From Paucibacter sp. Y2R2-4 (lineage in GTDB: Bacteria > Pseudomonadota > Gammaproteobacteria > Burkholderiales > Burkholderiaceae_C), in assembly GCF_025717535.1 (NCBI RefSeq), contig NZ_JAJIRO010000001.1, positions 62,001 through 126,000 on the forward strand: 64,000 nt of DNA, written 5' to 3'. Positions within the stretch are counted from its first letter, which is position 1. Each line of letters begins with the position of its first letter. Below are positions 50,868-60,502 of this stretch, piece by piece. The notes beneath the pieces were generated by a model that searched no databases, had not been told where the DNA came from, and was given only the letters and a program-made list of their open reading frames with translations. Both the position numbers and the translations under genes were made by a program.

Positions 50868-51769
50868 ACCGCCACTGGCGCCTTGATGGCGGGGTGCGGG
50901 TCATAGTCGCTCAGCTCAAAGTCTTCGAACTCGTATTCAAAGATAGACGCAGGCCGGCGCTTGATCTGCATCGTCGGATAGGCACGGGGCGCGCGCTCCA
51001 GCTGGGTTTGCACCTGCTCGAAGTGATTGCTGTAGATGTGGCAGTCGCCGCCGGTCCAGACAAAGTCGCCCAGTGCCAGATCGCACTGCTGCGCCAACAT
51101 CTGAGTCAGCAGCGCATAGCTGGCGATATTGAAAGGCACACCCAAAAAGATATCGGCGCTGCGCTGGTAGAGCTGGCAAGACAGCTTGCCCTCGGCCACA
51201 TAGAACTGGAAAAAGGCGTGGCAAGGCATCAGCGCCATCTGATCCAGCTCGGCCACATTCCAGGCGCTGACGATGATGCGGCGCGAATCCGGGTTGTGCT
51301 TGAGTTGCTTGACCACCTCGGCGATCTGGTCGACATGGCTGCCATCGGCCTTGGGCCAGCTGCGCCATTGCACGCCGTAGACGGGCCCCAAGCCACCGTC
51401 TTCGCGCGCCCATTCATTCCAGATGGTGCAGCCGCGCTCTTGCAGCCATTTCACATTGGAGTCACCGCGCAAGAACCACAGCAGCTCCAGGATGATGGAC
51501 TTCAGATGCACTTTTTTGGTGGTGACCAGGGGGAAGCCTTCGTTCAAGTCGAAGCGCATTTGGTGGCCGAAGACCGAGCGGGTGCCAGTGCCGGTGCGGT
51601 CGGTCTTGGCTACGCCATGCTCGAACACATGGCGCATGAAGTCCTCGTACTGGGACCGTACAGGGCGGGTATCAGTGCGGCCATCCGGGCTGGTGAGAGG
51701 GCTGATGAGATGGCTGGATTGAGGCATGGCGGAGGCGCTCGGTACCGGGTGGATCAAGGGGCGGGTCAT
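50864..51769 (-). CDS. thyA: thymidylate synthase
   Basis: Methylates dUMP to dTMP using methylene-tetrahydrofolate. [34 protein letters not shown], the catalytic Cys in [14 protein letters not shown] and [19 protein letters not shown] are present, and the protein ends KAPVAV as expected. The fold alone needs about 264 residues; starting at ATG 51769 adds a Ser/Pro-rich N-terminal extension of about 37 residues. ATG 51727 would shorten this to about 23; neither has a clear Shine-Dalgarno. It is coupled to folA. Confidence 0.96.
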   Translation of the reverse strand: MTRPLIHPVPSASAMPQSSHLISPLTSPDGRTDTRPVRSQYEDFMRHVFEHGVAKTDRTGTGTRSVFGHQMRFDLNEGFPLVTTKKVHLKSIILELLWFLRGDSNVKWLQERGCTIWNEWAREDGGLGPVYGVQWRSWPKADGSHVDQIAEVVKQLKHNPDSRRIIVSAWNVAELDQMALMPCHAFFQFYVAEGKLSCQLYQRSADIFLGVPFNIASYALLTQMLAQQCDLALGDFVWTGGDCHIYSNHFEQVQTQLERAPRAYPTMQIKRRPASIFEYEFEDFELSDYDPHPAIKAPVAV

Positions 51770-51811
51770 GGGGCGCGATTCTAAGTCGGTGGGCTGCAGA
51801 GGACGGCAGCC

Positions 51812-52231
51812 ATGAATTCAAGCTATTCTTTCCGGCCGACAGTTCTTCATGTAGGTGCCATCATCAAAACGACTTCCATCCTCTTCGTCCTGGCTTTGGC
51901 CGCTGCCGGCCCCGCACAAGCCCATTCCAATCTGCAGGCCATGAAGAATTCGGCCTTCTCGCGTTTCAGCACGGCCGATCAAAGCCTGCTGCGAGCGCAG
52001 ATCGACCAGGCCATTGCCAGCCCGCAAGAGGGTGCGAGCTTTGAGTGGAAGAGCGAGAAGACCCGAGCTTCCGGCCAAGTGACTGCCTTGGAGCGTGGCA
52101 AAAGCCGCGGCCTGGATTGCCGCAATCTGCGCATTGCCAATGCCTGGGGCAATCTGAAGGACGAGGGGGTCTATCGCTTCTGTCAGGATGCCAAGGGGCA
52201 GTGGAAATTGTCTGGCCCGGTGCTGGATTGA
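51812..52231 (+). CDS. small exported surface-antigen-like protein (RT0821/Lpp0805 type)
   Basis: A 139-residue protein with an N-terminal signal peptide ([20 protein letters not shown], cleavage likely after AQA). The mature part resembles the 17-kDa surface-antigen-like domain: [50 protein letters not shown] and [15 protein letters not shown]. Two cysteines (in LDCR and RFCQ) could form a disulfide. It is divergent from thyA and convergent with the AsmA-like gene. The function is unknown. Confidence 0.75.
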   Translation: MNSSYSFRPTVLHVGAIIKTTSILFVLALAAAGPAQAHSNLQAMKNSAFSRFSTADQSLLRAQIDQAIASPQEGASFEWKSEKTRASGQVTALERGKSRGLDCRNLRIANAWGNLKDEGVYRFCQDAKGQWKLSGPVLD

Positions 52232-52260
52232 ACACCGTCCGCTGAGAGTCAAAGAGGCCC

Positions 52261-54351
52261 TCAGCCCCCCAACCAATTGCGCAGCGTCGGCCCAGCGCTT
52301 TTGTCTGGATTGAGCGCGCGGCGGCAGGGCTGCTCGGCCGGTTCGGGTTTGCTCAAGAGCCGCTGCGCCAAGATGGACAAGCCGCCGGTGGCCAGTTTCA
52401 GGCCGACCTGGGTGGCTTGCTGGGCGGTCCCGGCGGCGTCCCAGCTGATGTTCGGTTGGTTCAGCGGCCCTTCCAGTTGCACCAAGGCCGATAGATTGGC
52501 CGCGCTCACCCCCAGGCCTTTTTGGGTGCTGGGGCGCATCGACAGGCTGAGGGTTTCCTTGCCCAGGTCAATATGACCCAAGGCCGCCAGATTGAATTGC
52601 TCGGACTCCAAGGCGATGGAACGATCGATATCGGCCCGTCCTTGCTTGAAGGGCAGGCGCATCACGGCGCAGCGAATCGGGTTGTCGCGTCGCTTTTGAT
52701 CGCCCGGCAGCAGCGCTCGCAAAGTGCCGGTCAAGACATCGGTGCCCAGGTGCTTGGCTTGGCCCTGCAAGACGAAGTTGCGTGCATCGAGCAAGACCTG
52801 ACCCTCCAGCGACGAGACCCATTCGCGGGCATCGTCGCCCTTGGCGGCCACATCGATCGCCATGCGCAGGGCGCCACCGCGCAGCGCAGGCGGTGATGCG
52901 CTGCTCAGGTAGGGGGCCAAGTCGTCGACCTTGATGTCTCGGCCATCGAGCTTGAGGCGCCAACTTGGCGGCTTTGCCCCTGTTTGCGCAGCGCCTGCCT
53001 TGGCCGTCTTGCCCGCGTCCAAAGCCGGTAAATCCATGCCCGCCGAAGCCTGCCATTGCCCGCCCGCCATTTGCCACTGCGCGCTCTTCAGGTTCAGGCT
53101 TTGTGTTGCCATCTCCACCTGCGCCAGCAAGCCCTGCATCGGTGGCATTTTCGGCAACTGCAGCGAACGAATGTCCAAAGCCAGATCAAGCTCGAAGGGA
53201 AAGGCCTTGGGCAGGGGCCAGGAGTCGCGGCTGAAGACCGGGCCGCTCACTTGAGTCGTCCGAGCGGACTTCTGTGTGACTTGAGTTTTCGAGCTTTGGC
53301 CTTTCGGCTGGAGCAAAAAGGGCGCCAGGTCCAAGGAATCGGATTTCAGCTTCATCTCCAAACGCAGCGGCTGGCCGCCGCGCTCGAACAGTTCGCCCTC
53401 CATGCTCTGCCCAGCAGCGGCAATCTTGAAGGGTTGCACCGAGAGCAGGGCGCCTTGGCGGCGCACTTGCGCATCGAGTTGCAGGGCTTGGGGCAATTGT
53501 CTGAACAGTTCGGCACGCCGAGGCATCAAGGCTTGCAGCGCTTGGCTGTCGCTGAGAGCGGCCTTCAGCTCGACATTGAAATCCCCGGCATGCACGCCCA
53601 GGGCCAATTGGCCCTTGCTGCTCAAGTTCAAACCTTCTAGCTGCAGCTTCAGATCAAATGGCCAGAACTCGCTCTCGGCCCTGAAGGCCGCCAAGCCACC
53701 AAAACTGCCGTCGATGCGCAGAGGCTGTTCGGCCAAGCTCAACCGAGCTTGCAGCGCATAGTCAGCCTGCTGTGCATGCAAATTCAGTTCATCGATGTGC
53801 AGCAGCAAGTCTCGCGGCATGCGGGGGCTGTGCAGGGTGATTTTGGAGTCCGCCCATTGAATATGGGCCAGGCTGAAATCACCCGGCTTGCCCTGTGGCT
53901 TGGGCTTGCTTTTGGAATCAAGGCTAGCGCCTGACTGGCTCGGACTGAAGGCCCAGTTGCCGCGCCCTTGCTCATCGACTTCCAGCCAAATGTCGGCGCC
54001 CTCGATCAAAATGCGTTGCACCTCGATGCGCCCGTCCAGCAAGGGCTCAAGCGCCAACTCCAGCGCCGCCTTTCTGATGCTGAGCATTTCAGGCCGGCTG
54101 CCCCAATCGAGATTGGCCAGATGCAGGTCTTCCACCACCACCGCAATATTGGGCAGCAGCCGCCAGCTGATGGGGCCGCGGATCGCGAACTCACGGCCGG
54201 TCTTGGCTTGCACCTGCTCGGCCACCATGGCCAGCAGACGCTCGGGCGGATAAGCCCGTTTCAGCGCAAGAAAGCCCAGCAGCGCAATCAGGACGAGGGC
54301 GGCCAGCAGCCCCAAGGCCCAGCGCAGCTTGGATCGCCCTTGCTTGTGCAT
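52261..54351 (-). CDS. AsmA family protein
   Basis: A 696-residue protein with one N-terminal membrane helix (LGLLAALVLIALLGFLALK, about 13-31), then an AsmA domain (FAIRGPISWRLLPNIAVVVE) and long repetitive beta-strand regions consistent with the bridge-like lipid-transport or envelope-assembly family. The C-terminal block with SALVQLEGPLNQPNISWD is typical. It starts at the base before the stop codon of the outer-membrane factor gene, which suggests it belongs to the RND operon. The role in that operon is unknown. Confidence 0.88.
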   Translation of the reverse strand: MHKQGRSKLRWALGLLAALVLIALLGFLALKRAYPPERLLAMVAEQVQAKTGREFAIRGPISWRLLPNIAVVVEDLHLANLDWGSRPEMLSIRKAALELALEPLLDGRIEVQRILIEGADIWLEVDEQGRGNWAFSPSQSGASLDSKSKPKPQGKPGDFSLAHIQWADSKITLHSPRMPRDLLLHIDELNLHAQQADYALQARLSLAEQPLRIDGSFGGLAAFRAESEFWPFDLKLQLEGLNLSSKGQLALGVHAGDFNVELKAALSDSQALQALMPRRAELFRQLPQALQLDAQVRRQGALLSVQPFKIAAAGQSMEGELFERGGQPLRLEMKLKSDSLDLAPFLLQPKGQSSKTQVTQKSARTTQVSGPVFSRDSWPLPKAFPFELDLALDIRSLQLPKMPPMQGLLAQVEMATQSLNLKSAQWQMAGGQWQASAGMDLPALDAGKTAKAGAAQTGAKPPSWRLKLDGRDIKVDDLAPYLSSASPPALRGGALRMAIDVAAKGDDAREWVSSLEGQVLLDARNFVLQGQAKHLGTDVLTGTLRALLPGDQKRRDNPIRCAVMRLPFKQGRADIDRSIALESEQFNLAALGHIDLGKETLSLSMRPSTQKGLGVSAANLSALVQLEGPLNQPNISWDAAGTAQQATQVGLKLATGGLSILAQRLLSKPEPAEQPCRRALNPDKSAGPTLRNWLGG

Positions 54352-55791
54352 TCAGCTCTGCGGCGTCCAGCCCCCGCCCAAGGCGCGATACAACGCAATC
54401 ACCGAGGCATAAGTGCCGCTGGTCAACTGGGTCAGCTGCATTTGCGCGTCAAAGAGCTGACGCTGCGAGTCCAAGACCTCGAAGTAACTCGAAATCCCAT
54501 TGGCATAGCGCAGGTCCACCAGGCGCAGCCGTTCGCGACTTTCGTTGACGATGGTTTGCGTGGCATTGCGTTGCTCGCGCAGGTGCTGAAAGCGCAGCAG
54601 CGCGTCTTCGACCTCGCGCAGTGCGATCTGCGTGGTGCGGGCGTAGTTCTCCACGGCGATGCTTTGCTGCGCTTCGGCGGCGGCCAGATTGCTGCTCAGG
54701 CGCCCGCCGGTGAACAAGGGCAGGTTGATGGCCGGCGTGACGGTGTAGGCGCTGCGGTCGCCGTCCACCAAGCTGCTCAGCTGCGGGCTGATGAAGCCCA
54801 GAAAGCCAGTCAATGAAATGCTGGGCAGATGGGCTTTGCGAGCCGCGGCGACGCTGGACTGGCTGGCCGCCAAGCTCAGTTCGGCGGCGCGCACATCGGG
54901 CCGGCGACTCAGCAGGTCCGAGGGGATGCCGGCCGGCAAAGTCTCTGGCAGCGCATATTGGCTCAGCGGCGTGCTGGCGTGCAAGGGGCCGGGGTTGCGG
55001 CCGATCAGCAGGCACAGCGCATTTTCTTGCAGGCCGCGGTTTTGCTGCATCAAGGCCAGCGCCGCCTCGGCTTGGGCCAAGGAGGTGGCGGCCTGGGTCA
55101 CATCCACTTTGGAGACCACGCCGGCATTGAAACGCAGCCGCACAATGCGCAGCGATTCGGCGCGCGAGCTCTGGGTGCTTTTGGCGATCTCGATGGACTG
55201 ATCAAACTCCAAGAGCTTGAGCCAGCCCGCCGCGATCTCGGAGACCAAACCCACCTGGGCAAAGCGCTGCAGCGCTTCGCTGGATTCGAGATTGCGCAGC
55301 GCTGCATCATTCAAAGAGCCCAGCCGCCCCCACAAATCAATCTCCCAGGCCGGCATGGCCAAGCCCAGGCGATAGCTGGAAGAGACCAGGTTCTCCGTGC
55401 TGCTGAGCCCACTGGGCGCGCGTTGCCGGCTTGCGCTGGCGTCAGCGCCCAGGCTGGGCAGAGACGCGGACTTCTGCAGGCCGTACTGGGCACGCGCCAG
55501 TTCCACTCTTTGCGCGGCAATGCGAATGTCTGGGCTGTTGCGCAGCGCTTCTTGAATCAAGGCTTCCAGTTCGGCGTCGCGAAACAGGCTGGCGAAGGGG
55601 CGCTCGGCCAGATTGCTTTGCGTGTTGGCCGGGCTCTTCCAGCCCTGCGGCAAGCTCAGCGGCCTATCGGCCTGAGGCCCATCGACTGCGCGTTCTGGCG
55701 TACTGCTGCAAGCGCTCAGCAGCAGGGCGCTGGCCAAGAAGGCCAGGGTCATGGGTGCCGATGTGCTGAGCGAAGGGCGAAGGCGTTTCAT
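54352..55791 (-). CDS. outer-membrane efflux lipoprotein (NodT/OprM family)
   Basis: A 479-residue TolC-like channel. The signal peptide ends in a lipobox (LLLSACSS), so it is anchored by lipid in the outer membrane. The two repeated OEP domains show LIQEALRNSPDIRIAAQRVE and GLAMPAWEIDLWGRL, then RRPDVRAAELSLAASQSSV and INLPLFTGGRL. ATG 55791 is used because it overlaps the RND pump stop (55788-55791). The frame is open 27 codons upstream inside the pump gene. Confidence 0.94.
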   Translation of the reverse strand: MKRLRPSLSTSAPMTLAFLASALLLSACSSTPERAVDGPQADRPLSLPQGWKSPANTQSNLAERPFASLFRDAELEALIQEALRNSPDIRIAAQRVELARAQYGLQKSASLPSLGADASASRQRAPSGLSSTENLVSSSYRLGLAMPAWEIDLWGRLGSLNDAALRNLESSEALQRFAQVGLVSEIAAGWLKLLEFDQSIEIAKSTQSSRAESLRIVRLRFNAGVVSKVDVTQAATSLAQAEAALALMQQNRGLQENALCLLIGRNPGPLHASTPLSQYALPETLPAGIPSDLLSRRPDVRAAELSLAASQSSVAAARKAHLPSISLTGFLGFISPQLSSLVDGDRSAYTVTPAINLPLFTGGRLSSNLAAAEAQQSIAVENYARTTQIALREVEDALLRFQHLREQRNATQTIVNESRERLRLVDLRYANGISSYFEVLDSQRQLFDAQMQLTQLTSGTYASVIALYRALGGGWTPQS

Positions 55792-58700
55792 GAGTGCACC
55801 TCCTCGGTCTTGTTGCTGGGCTTTGCTGCGTCTGGCACTGCCTCTGTCGGTTTGGGTTTGCCGCCGAAGCAACTCATCATGGCCACATAGAACAGCGGCG
55901 TGAAAAACACGCCTACCAAGGTGGCAGCCAACATGCCGCCCAAGATGCCGGTGCCCACCGAATGCTGGGTGGCGGCACCCGCGCCGGTGGCCTTCACCAG
56001 CGGCAAGACGCCCAAGATAAAGGCCAGCGAGGTCATCACAATCGGGCGCAGGCGCTGGCGCCCCGCTTCAACGGCGGCCTCGACAAAGCCCTTGCCGGAC
56101 TCGTACTGCTGCTTGGCGAACTCAACGATCAGAATGCCGTTCTTGCCCGCCAAGCCCACCAAGGTGATCAAGCTGACTTGGAAGAACACATCGTTTGGTG
56201 ACTGTCGGAAGAGCAGGGCGATCAAGGCGCCCAGAATCGCAATGGGCACGATCAGGAACACCGCCACCGGCAGCGTCCAGCTCTCGTAGAGCGCCGCCAG
56301 GAAGAGGAACACGAACACCAAAGACAGCGCAAAGATGCCGGCCGATTGCGAGCCTGCCGAGCGCTCTTGCAAAGACTGGCCCGACCACTCAAAGCTGGTG
56401 CCCTCGGGCAGCGTGGTGGCGGAGATTTCTTCCATGGCCTGCAGCGCCTCGCCGGAACTGCGGCCAGGCGCCGGCCCGCCGTTGAGTTGCACCGAGGGGT
56501 AGCCGTTGTAGCGGGTCAAGGCGATGGGGGCCGAGCGCCATTCGGTGCGCATCAAGGCCGCCAAGGGCACCAAGTCGCCATTGCTGTTGCGGATCTGGAA
56601 GCGCTCCAAAGCGGCAGGGTCGGATCGGAAGCTTTGCTCCGCCTGCATCTTGACCTTGAGATTGGTACCAAAGGCCGTGAATTGATTGACGAAGGACGAG
56701 CCCATCAGGGTGCCCACGGTGGCATAGAGGTCAGGCACCGAGACGCCCAAGGCCTTGGCCTTGTTGCGGTCCACATCGAGGAAGAGGGTCTGCACCTCGG
56801 GCGCGGCCACGCTGCGGGCGCCGAGCAAGCGCTCGTCCTTGGCGGCCGCGCCGGCAATCGCCAGCGTGGCGGCATTGAGCTTGGCTCGGTCGCCATCCAA
56901 AGACAGCAGCCGGTAGTCAAAGCCGGCCACATTGCCCATGCCCGAGATCGGCGGTTCGTTCAGCGCGAACACTCGAGCCTCGGTGATGCTGGCGAACTTT
57001 TGATTGAGTCGCTTGATCAGGCCGGCCACGCGGGTTTCCGGCGTGTTGCGCTCTTCCCAAGGTTTGAGGGTGGTGAAGACAAAAGCCTGATTGGCGTAGC
57101 GATAAAAGATCGAGAAACCCAGAATGGCGGTGCTGTCTTTGATGGCCTCTTCGCTGGCCAAAATGGCTTCGGCTTTCTTCAAGGCTTCGCGGGTGCGTTC
57201 CGGCGAGGCGCCGGCCGGCAAGTCCACCGCCACATAGATGGTGCCTTTGTCCTCCTCGGGCACAAAGCCGCCCGGAATCGCGCCGAACAAATACACCACG
57301 CCAGCGATCAAACCGCCATAGACCGCCCAGGAGATTAGCTTGCGCCCCAGCAGCATTTTGACGCCAGCGACATAGCCACCGGTGACACGTTCAAAGAAAC
57401 GGTCAAAGGCCTGAATCGGTTTGAGCTTCTTCATGCCCGGCTTGAGGATCAATGCGCACAGGGCCGGCGTTAGCGTCAAGGCGGTGATGGCCGAGAGCAG
57501 GGTGGCGAAGGTGATGGTGATGGCGAACTGCTTGTACAAGGTGCCGGTCACGCCGCCCAAGAAGGCGATCGGCACAAAGACCGCACAGATCACCGCCGTC
57601 ACGCCCACGATGGCGCCGCCAATGCCCTGCATGGCCTTGATGGCCGCACTGGTGGCGTCCAGGTGCTCGTCGTGCATGATCTTCTCGACGGCCTCCACCA
57701 CCACGATGGCGTCGTCCACAACGATGCCAATTGCCAGCACCAGGCCGAAGAGCGTCAGCATATTGATCGAGAAGCCCGCCAGCAGCAGGCCGGCCATGGT
57801 GCCCACAATCGAGACCGGAATCGCCAGCAAGGGGATGATGGTGGCGCGCATGCTGCCCAGGAAGAGATAGACCACCACCAAAACCAGAATGAAGGCTTCG
57901 ATGAAGGTGTGCTTGACCAATTCCACCGAGGCGGTAACGAACTTGGTGGTGTCGTAGCTGATCGACCATTTGATCTCGCGCGGGAAGGCCAGGGTCAGCT
58001 GGTCCATGCGGGTCTTCAAGGCCTTGGCTAACTCCAGCGCATTGCCGCCAGGGCGCAGATAGACACCAATCGCCACCGCCGGCTTGCCGTTCAGGCGCGA
58101 CTCAAACTGATAGTCATCGGCGCCCAGTTCCACCCGCGCCACATCGCGCACCCGCACCACCGAGCCATCCGGCAGGGCGCGGATCACGATGTTCTTGAAC
58201 TGCTCCACCTCGGTCAGGCCGCCGGCAGTCTGCACCGGGAAGGTCAAGCTTTGGCCGTTATCGGCCGGGGACTGGCCGATCTCGCCGACCGCAAAATTCT
58301 GGTTTTGCTCGCGCACCGCATTGCCCACATCCGAGGCAGTAAGGCGGTATTTGGCGAGGCGGTCCGGGTCCAGCCACAAGCGCATCGCATAGGGCGCAGC
58401 GAACAGGGTCACATCGCCAGCGCCAGGCAGGCGTTTCAGTTCATTGACCACCTGGCTATTGGCCAGATTGGCAATATAGGTGCGGTCAAAGCGCGGGTCT
58501 TCCGACTGCAACACCAGAACCTGCAAGATCTGCGGATTGGTCTTGTCCACCCGCAAGCCATTGCGCAGCACCTCTTGCGGCAGCAGCGACTCCACCCGCT
58601 TGGCGCGGTTGTTGACTTCCACCGCCGCCAAGTCCAGATCGGTGCCGGGCTGGAAGAAGACTTGCAACTGCATCAGGCCGCTGGCCGAGCTGGTGCTCTG

Positions 58701-58931
58701 CATATAGAGCAGACCGGCGATGCCGTTCATCTCGCGCTCCAGTGGCGCGGCCACGGTCGTCTCCAGCGTTTCGGGGCTGGCACCGGGGTAGGTGGCGGTG
58801 ATCTGCACCTGGGGCGGCGCCACGTTGGGATACTGCTCCACCGCCAGCTGGCTGCTGGCGAGGATACCGATCAACATGAAGAGCAGGGCGATGACGGTCG
58901 CCATCACCGGGCGTTTGACAAAGAATCCCAT
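55788..58931 (-). CDS. RND multidrug efflux pump (AcrB/MexB type, HAE1)
   Basis: A 1047-residue trimeric drug/proton antiporter. The N-terminus FFVKRPVMATVIALLFMLIG and the porter motif GASPETLETTVAAPLE are canonical. The proton-relay Asp pair is in LVLAIGIVVDDAIVVVEAVE, and YKQFAITITFATLLSAITAL follows. The pump starts 15 bases after the adaptor stop and overlaps the outer-membrane factor by four bases, giving a complete tripartite operon. No TetR- or MarR-type regulator is adjacent. Confidence 0.97.
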   Translation of the reverse strand: MGFFVKRPVMATVIALLFMLIGILASSQLAVEQYPNVAPPQVQITATYPGASPETLETTVAAPLEREMNGIAGLLYMQSTSSASGLMQLQVFFQPGTDLDLAAVEVNNRAKRVESLLPQEVLRNGLRVDKTNPQILQVLVLQSEDPRFDRTYIANLANSQVVNELKRLPGAGDVTLFAAPYAMRLWLDPDRLAKYRLTASDVGNAVREQNQNFAVGEIGQSPADNGQSLTFPVQTAGGLTEVEQFKNIVIRALPDGSVVRVRDVARVELGADDYQFESRLNGKPAVAIGVYLRPGGNALELAKALKTRMDQLTLAFPREIKWSISYDTTKFVTASVELVKHTFIEAFILVLVVVYLFLGSMRATIIPLLAIPVSIVGTMAGLLLAGFSINMLTLFGLVLAIGIVVDDAIVVVEAVEKIMHDEHLDATSAAIKAMQGIGGAIVGVTAVICAVFVPIAFLGGVTGTLYKQFAITITFATLLSAITALTLTPALCALILKPGMKKLKPIQAFDRFFERVTGGYVAGVKMLLGRKLISWAVYGGLIAGVVYLFGAIPGGFVPEEDKGTIYVAVDLPAGASPERTREALKKAEAILASEEAIKDSTAILGFSIFYRYANQAFVFTTLKPWEERNTPETRVAGLIKRLNQKFASITEARVFALNEPPISGMGNVAGFDYRLLSLDGDRAKLNAATLAIAGAAAKDERLLGARSVAAPEVQTLFLDVDRNKAKALGVSVPDLYATVGTLMGSSFVNQFTAFGTNLKVKMQAEQSFRSDPAALERFQIRNSNGDLVPLAALMRTEWRSAPIALTRYNGYPSVQLNGGPAPGRSSGEALQAMEEISATTLPEGTSFEWSGQSLQERSAGSQSAGIFALSLVFVFLFLAALYESWTLPVAVFLIVPIAILGALIALLFRQSPNDVFFQVSLITLVGLAGKNGILIVEFAKQQYESGKGFVEAAVEAGRQRLRPIVMTSLAFILGVLPLVKATGAGAATQHSVGTGILGGMLAATLVGVFFTPLFYVAMMSCFGGKPKPTEAVPDAAKPSNKTEEVHS

Positions 58932-58946
58932 GGTCGGGCCCTCAGG

Positions 58947-60194
58947 TCAGCGGCTGGCGCCAGAGGACGGGAGAGCAGCCGCAGCGGCCGGCGATCCCGC
59001 CGCGCCGCCCGCACCCGGCGTCCAGGGCGAGGGGCTCACCACCGCGCCTTGCTGCAAGCGCTGCAAGCCCTCCACCACGACCTTTTCGCCGGCGCCGAGG
59101 CCTTTCTCGATGATCCAGTCACTCTTCAGCCATTCGCCCACCACCAGGTCACGACGTTCGACCTTGTTCTCAGGCCCGACCACCCAGGCGATATGGCCGG
59201 TAGGCGTCTTGGTGACGGCTTTTTGTGGAATGAGGATGGTGTCTGGCCTTGCGCCTGCGGTGTAGACCACGCGCACATACATGCCCGGCAAGAGCTTTTG
59301 CGCCGGATTGGGCATCACCACCCGCAAGGTGATGGTGCCCGTGCTGGGGTTGACCTGAGATTCAGAAAAGTCCAGCCGGCCGCTGCGTTCAAACTCGCTG
59401 CCGTCCGGCAGGAAGAGCCGCGCCTGCGCGCTGCCGGTGCCTTCGCCAGTCTTGACTCGACCGGCGCTGAGTTCGCGCCGCAGAATCAAGGCGTCACGAT
59501 CGGCCACATTGAAGTTCACATAAACCTGATCCAAGCGGTCCACCGTGGTCAGATGGGTGGATTCGCCGCGGCCGACCAAGCGCCCCTCGGGCACCAGCGC
59601 GGCGCCGATCTTGCCGGACTCGGTCGCCGTCACCCGGGTATAGCCCAGGTTGGTTTGAGCCCGCTCCACATTGGCGTTAGACACGGCCAACAAGGCTTCG
59701 GTCTGTTTGACCGCCGTGACCGCATCGTCATAGTCCTGCTGGCTGATGGCGTTCTCTTTCACCAGCGGTGCCAGGCGGCGCTCTTTGGAACGGGCGCTGG
59801 CCAAGTTGGCGGCACTGCGGGCCTGATCGGCCTGGGCATCGTTCAAGGCAATGCGATAGGGCGTTGGGTCAATGGTGTAGAGCAAATCGCCCTTTTTGAC
59901 CTCAGCGCCCTCGACAAAATGGCGGCGCTCCAGAATGCCCTCGACCCGGGCCCGCACTTCCACCGAGCGATAGGCGGCTACCCGACCAACGTACTCGTTA
60001 TTCACCGGCACTGTCTCTGAGCGAGAGGCCACGACCTTGACCGGAGCCGGAGGCAAGGCTTTCGGGGCCACGGCCTCTTTCTTCTGGCAGGCACTCAGGC
60101 CCAAAACCAGGGTGAGCAGGGTGAGCAGGGGGATCAGGATCCGGCCCCCCATTGCTCGTTTGGACACCCGGGACAAAGGCTGCGGCTGAGGCAT
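58947..60194 (-). CDS. RND efflux periplasmic adaptor (AcrA/MexA type)
   Basis: A 415-residue lipoprotein adaptor. Its lipobox is LGLSAC, followed by the lipoyl halves (VEVRARVEGILERRHFVEG and GYTRVTATESGKIGAALVPE), a helical hairpin and beta-barrel. The C-terminus is Ala/Pro/Ser-rich. The frame opens at 60266; ATG 60194 gives a better signal peptide, and a TATAGT element on this strand (60277-60282) would leave too little leader for the upstream start. It is the first gene of the efflux operon. Confidence 0.93.
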   Translation of the reverse strand: MPQPQPLSRVSKRAMGGRILIPLLTLLTLVLGLSACQKKEAVAPKALPPAPVKVVASRSETVPVNNEYVGRVAAYRSVEVRARVEGILERRHFVEGAEVKKGDLLYTIDPTPYRIALNDAQADQARSAANLASARSKERRLAPLVKENAISQQDYDDAVTAVKQTEALLAVSNANVERAQTNLGYTRVTATESGKIGAALVPEGRLVGRGESTHLTTVDRLDQVYVNFNVADRDALILRRELSAGRVKTGEGTGSAQARLFLPDGSEFERSGRLDFSESQVNPSTGTITLRVVMPNPAQKLLPGMYVRVVYTAGARPDTILIPQKAVTKTPTGHIAWVVGPENKVERRDLVVGEWLKSDWIIEKGLGAGEKVVVEGLQRLQQGAVVSPSPWTPGAGGAAGSPAAAAALPSSGASR

Positions 60195-60502
60195 GGTGCT
60201 GATTCCGTCAAGAGTTGGCTGGACCTGAACCGTCATGCCGCTGGCGCTAGAGCTTTTGATCAGCATGACTGGCGCACTATAACGGGCGAATTTGGCAGAA
60301 AGATGTGCGCTGAGGCCCGTGGATTTCCCCTAGGTTCTTCCGTCCAAACGGCCCGTTACTCAGCCTCTGTTGGTGTCGAAATGAGATGCTTTGGCGGCAG
60401 GGCCCGCAGCCTGAGTTGAGGTCGAAATCAGCGATAAAGTACAGGCGCTGACAAGCCTTGACCCTTGAGGCTTTTGCGGCCGGAATGGATTCGCCTGTAC
60501 CA
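60195..60502. other. divergent intergenic region between efflux operon and envelope-protein gene
   Basis: About 300 bases with no supported gene. On the minus strand TATAGT (60277-60282) could be the -10 of the efflux operon, but no good -35 is present. No strong palindrome for a TetR-like repressor was seen. Open frames here are short or antisense to the neighbouring genes. Confidence 0.4.

Noticed and set aside
58251-60020. 589-codon open frame opposite the RND pump and adaptor
   Set aside because: Spans two real genes on the other strand; composition typical of antisense frames in high-GC DNA.
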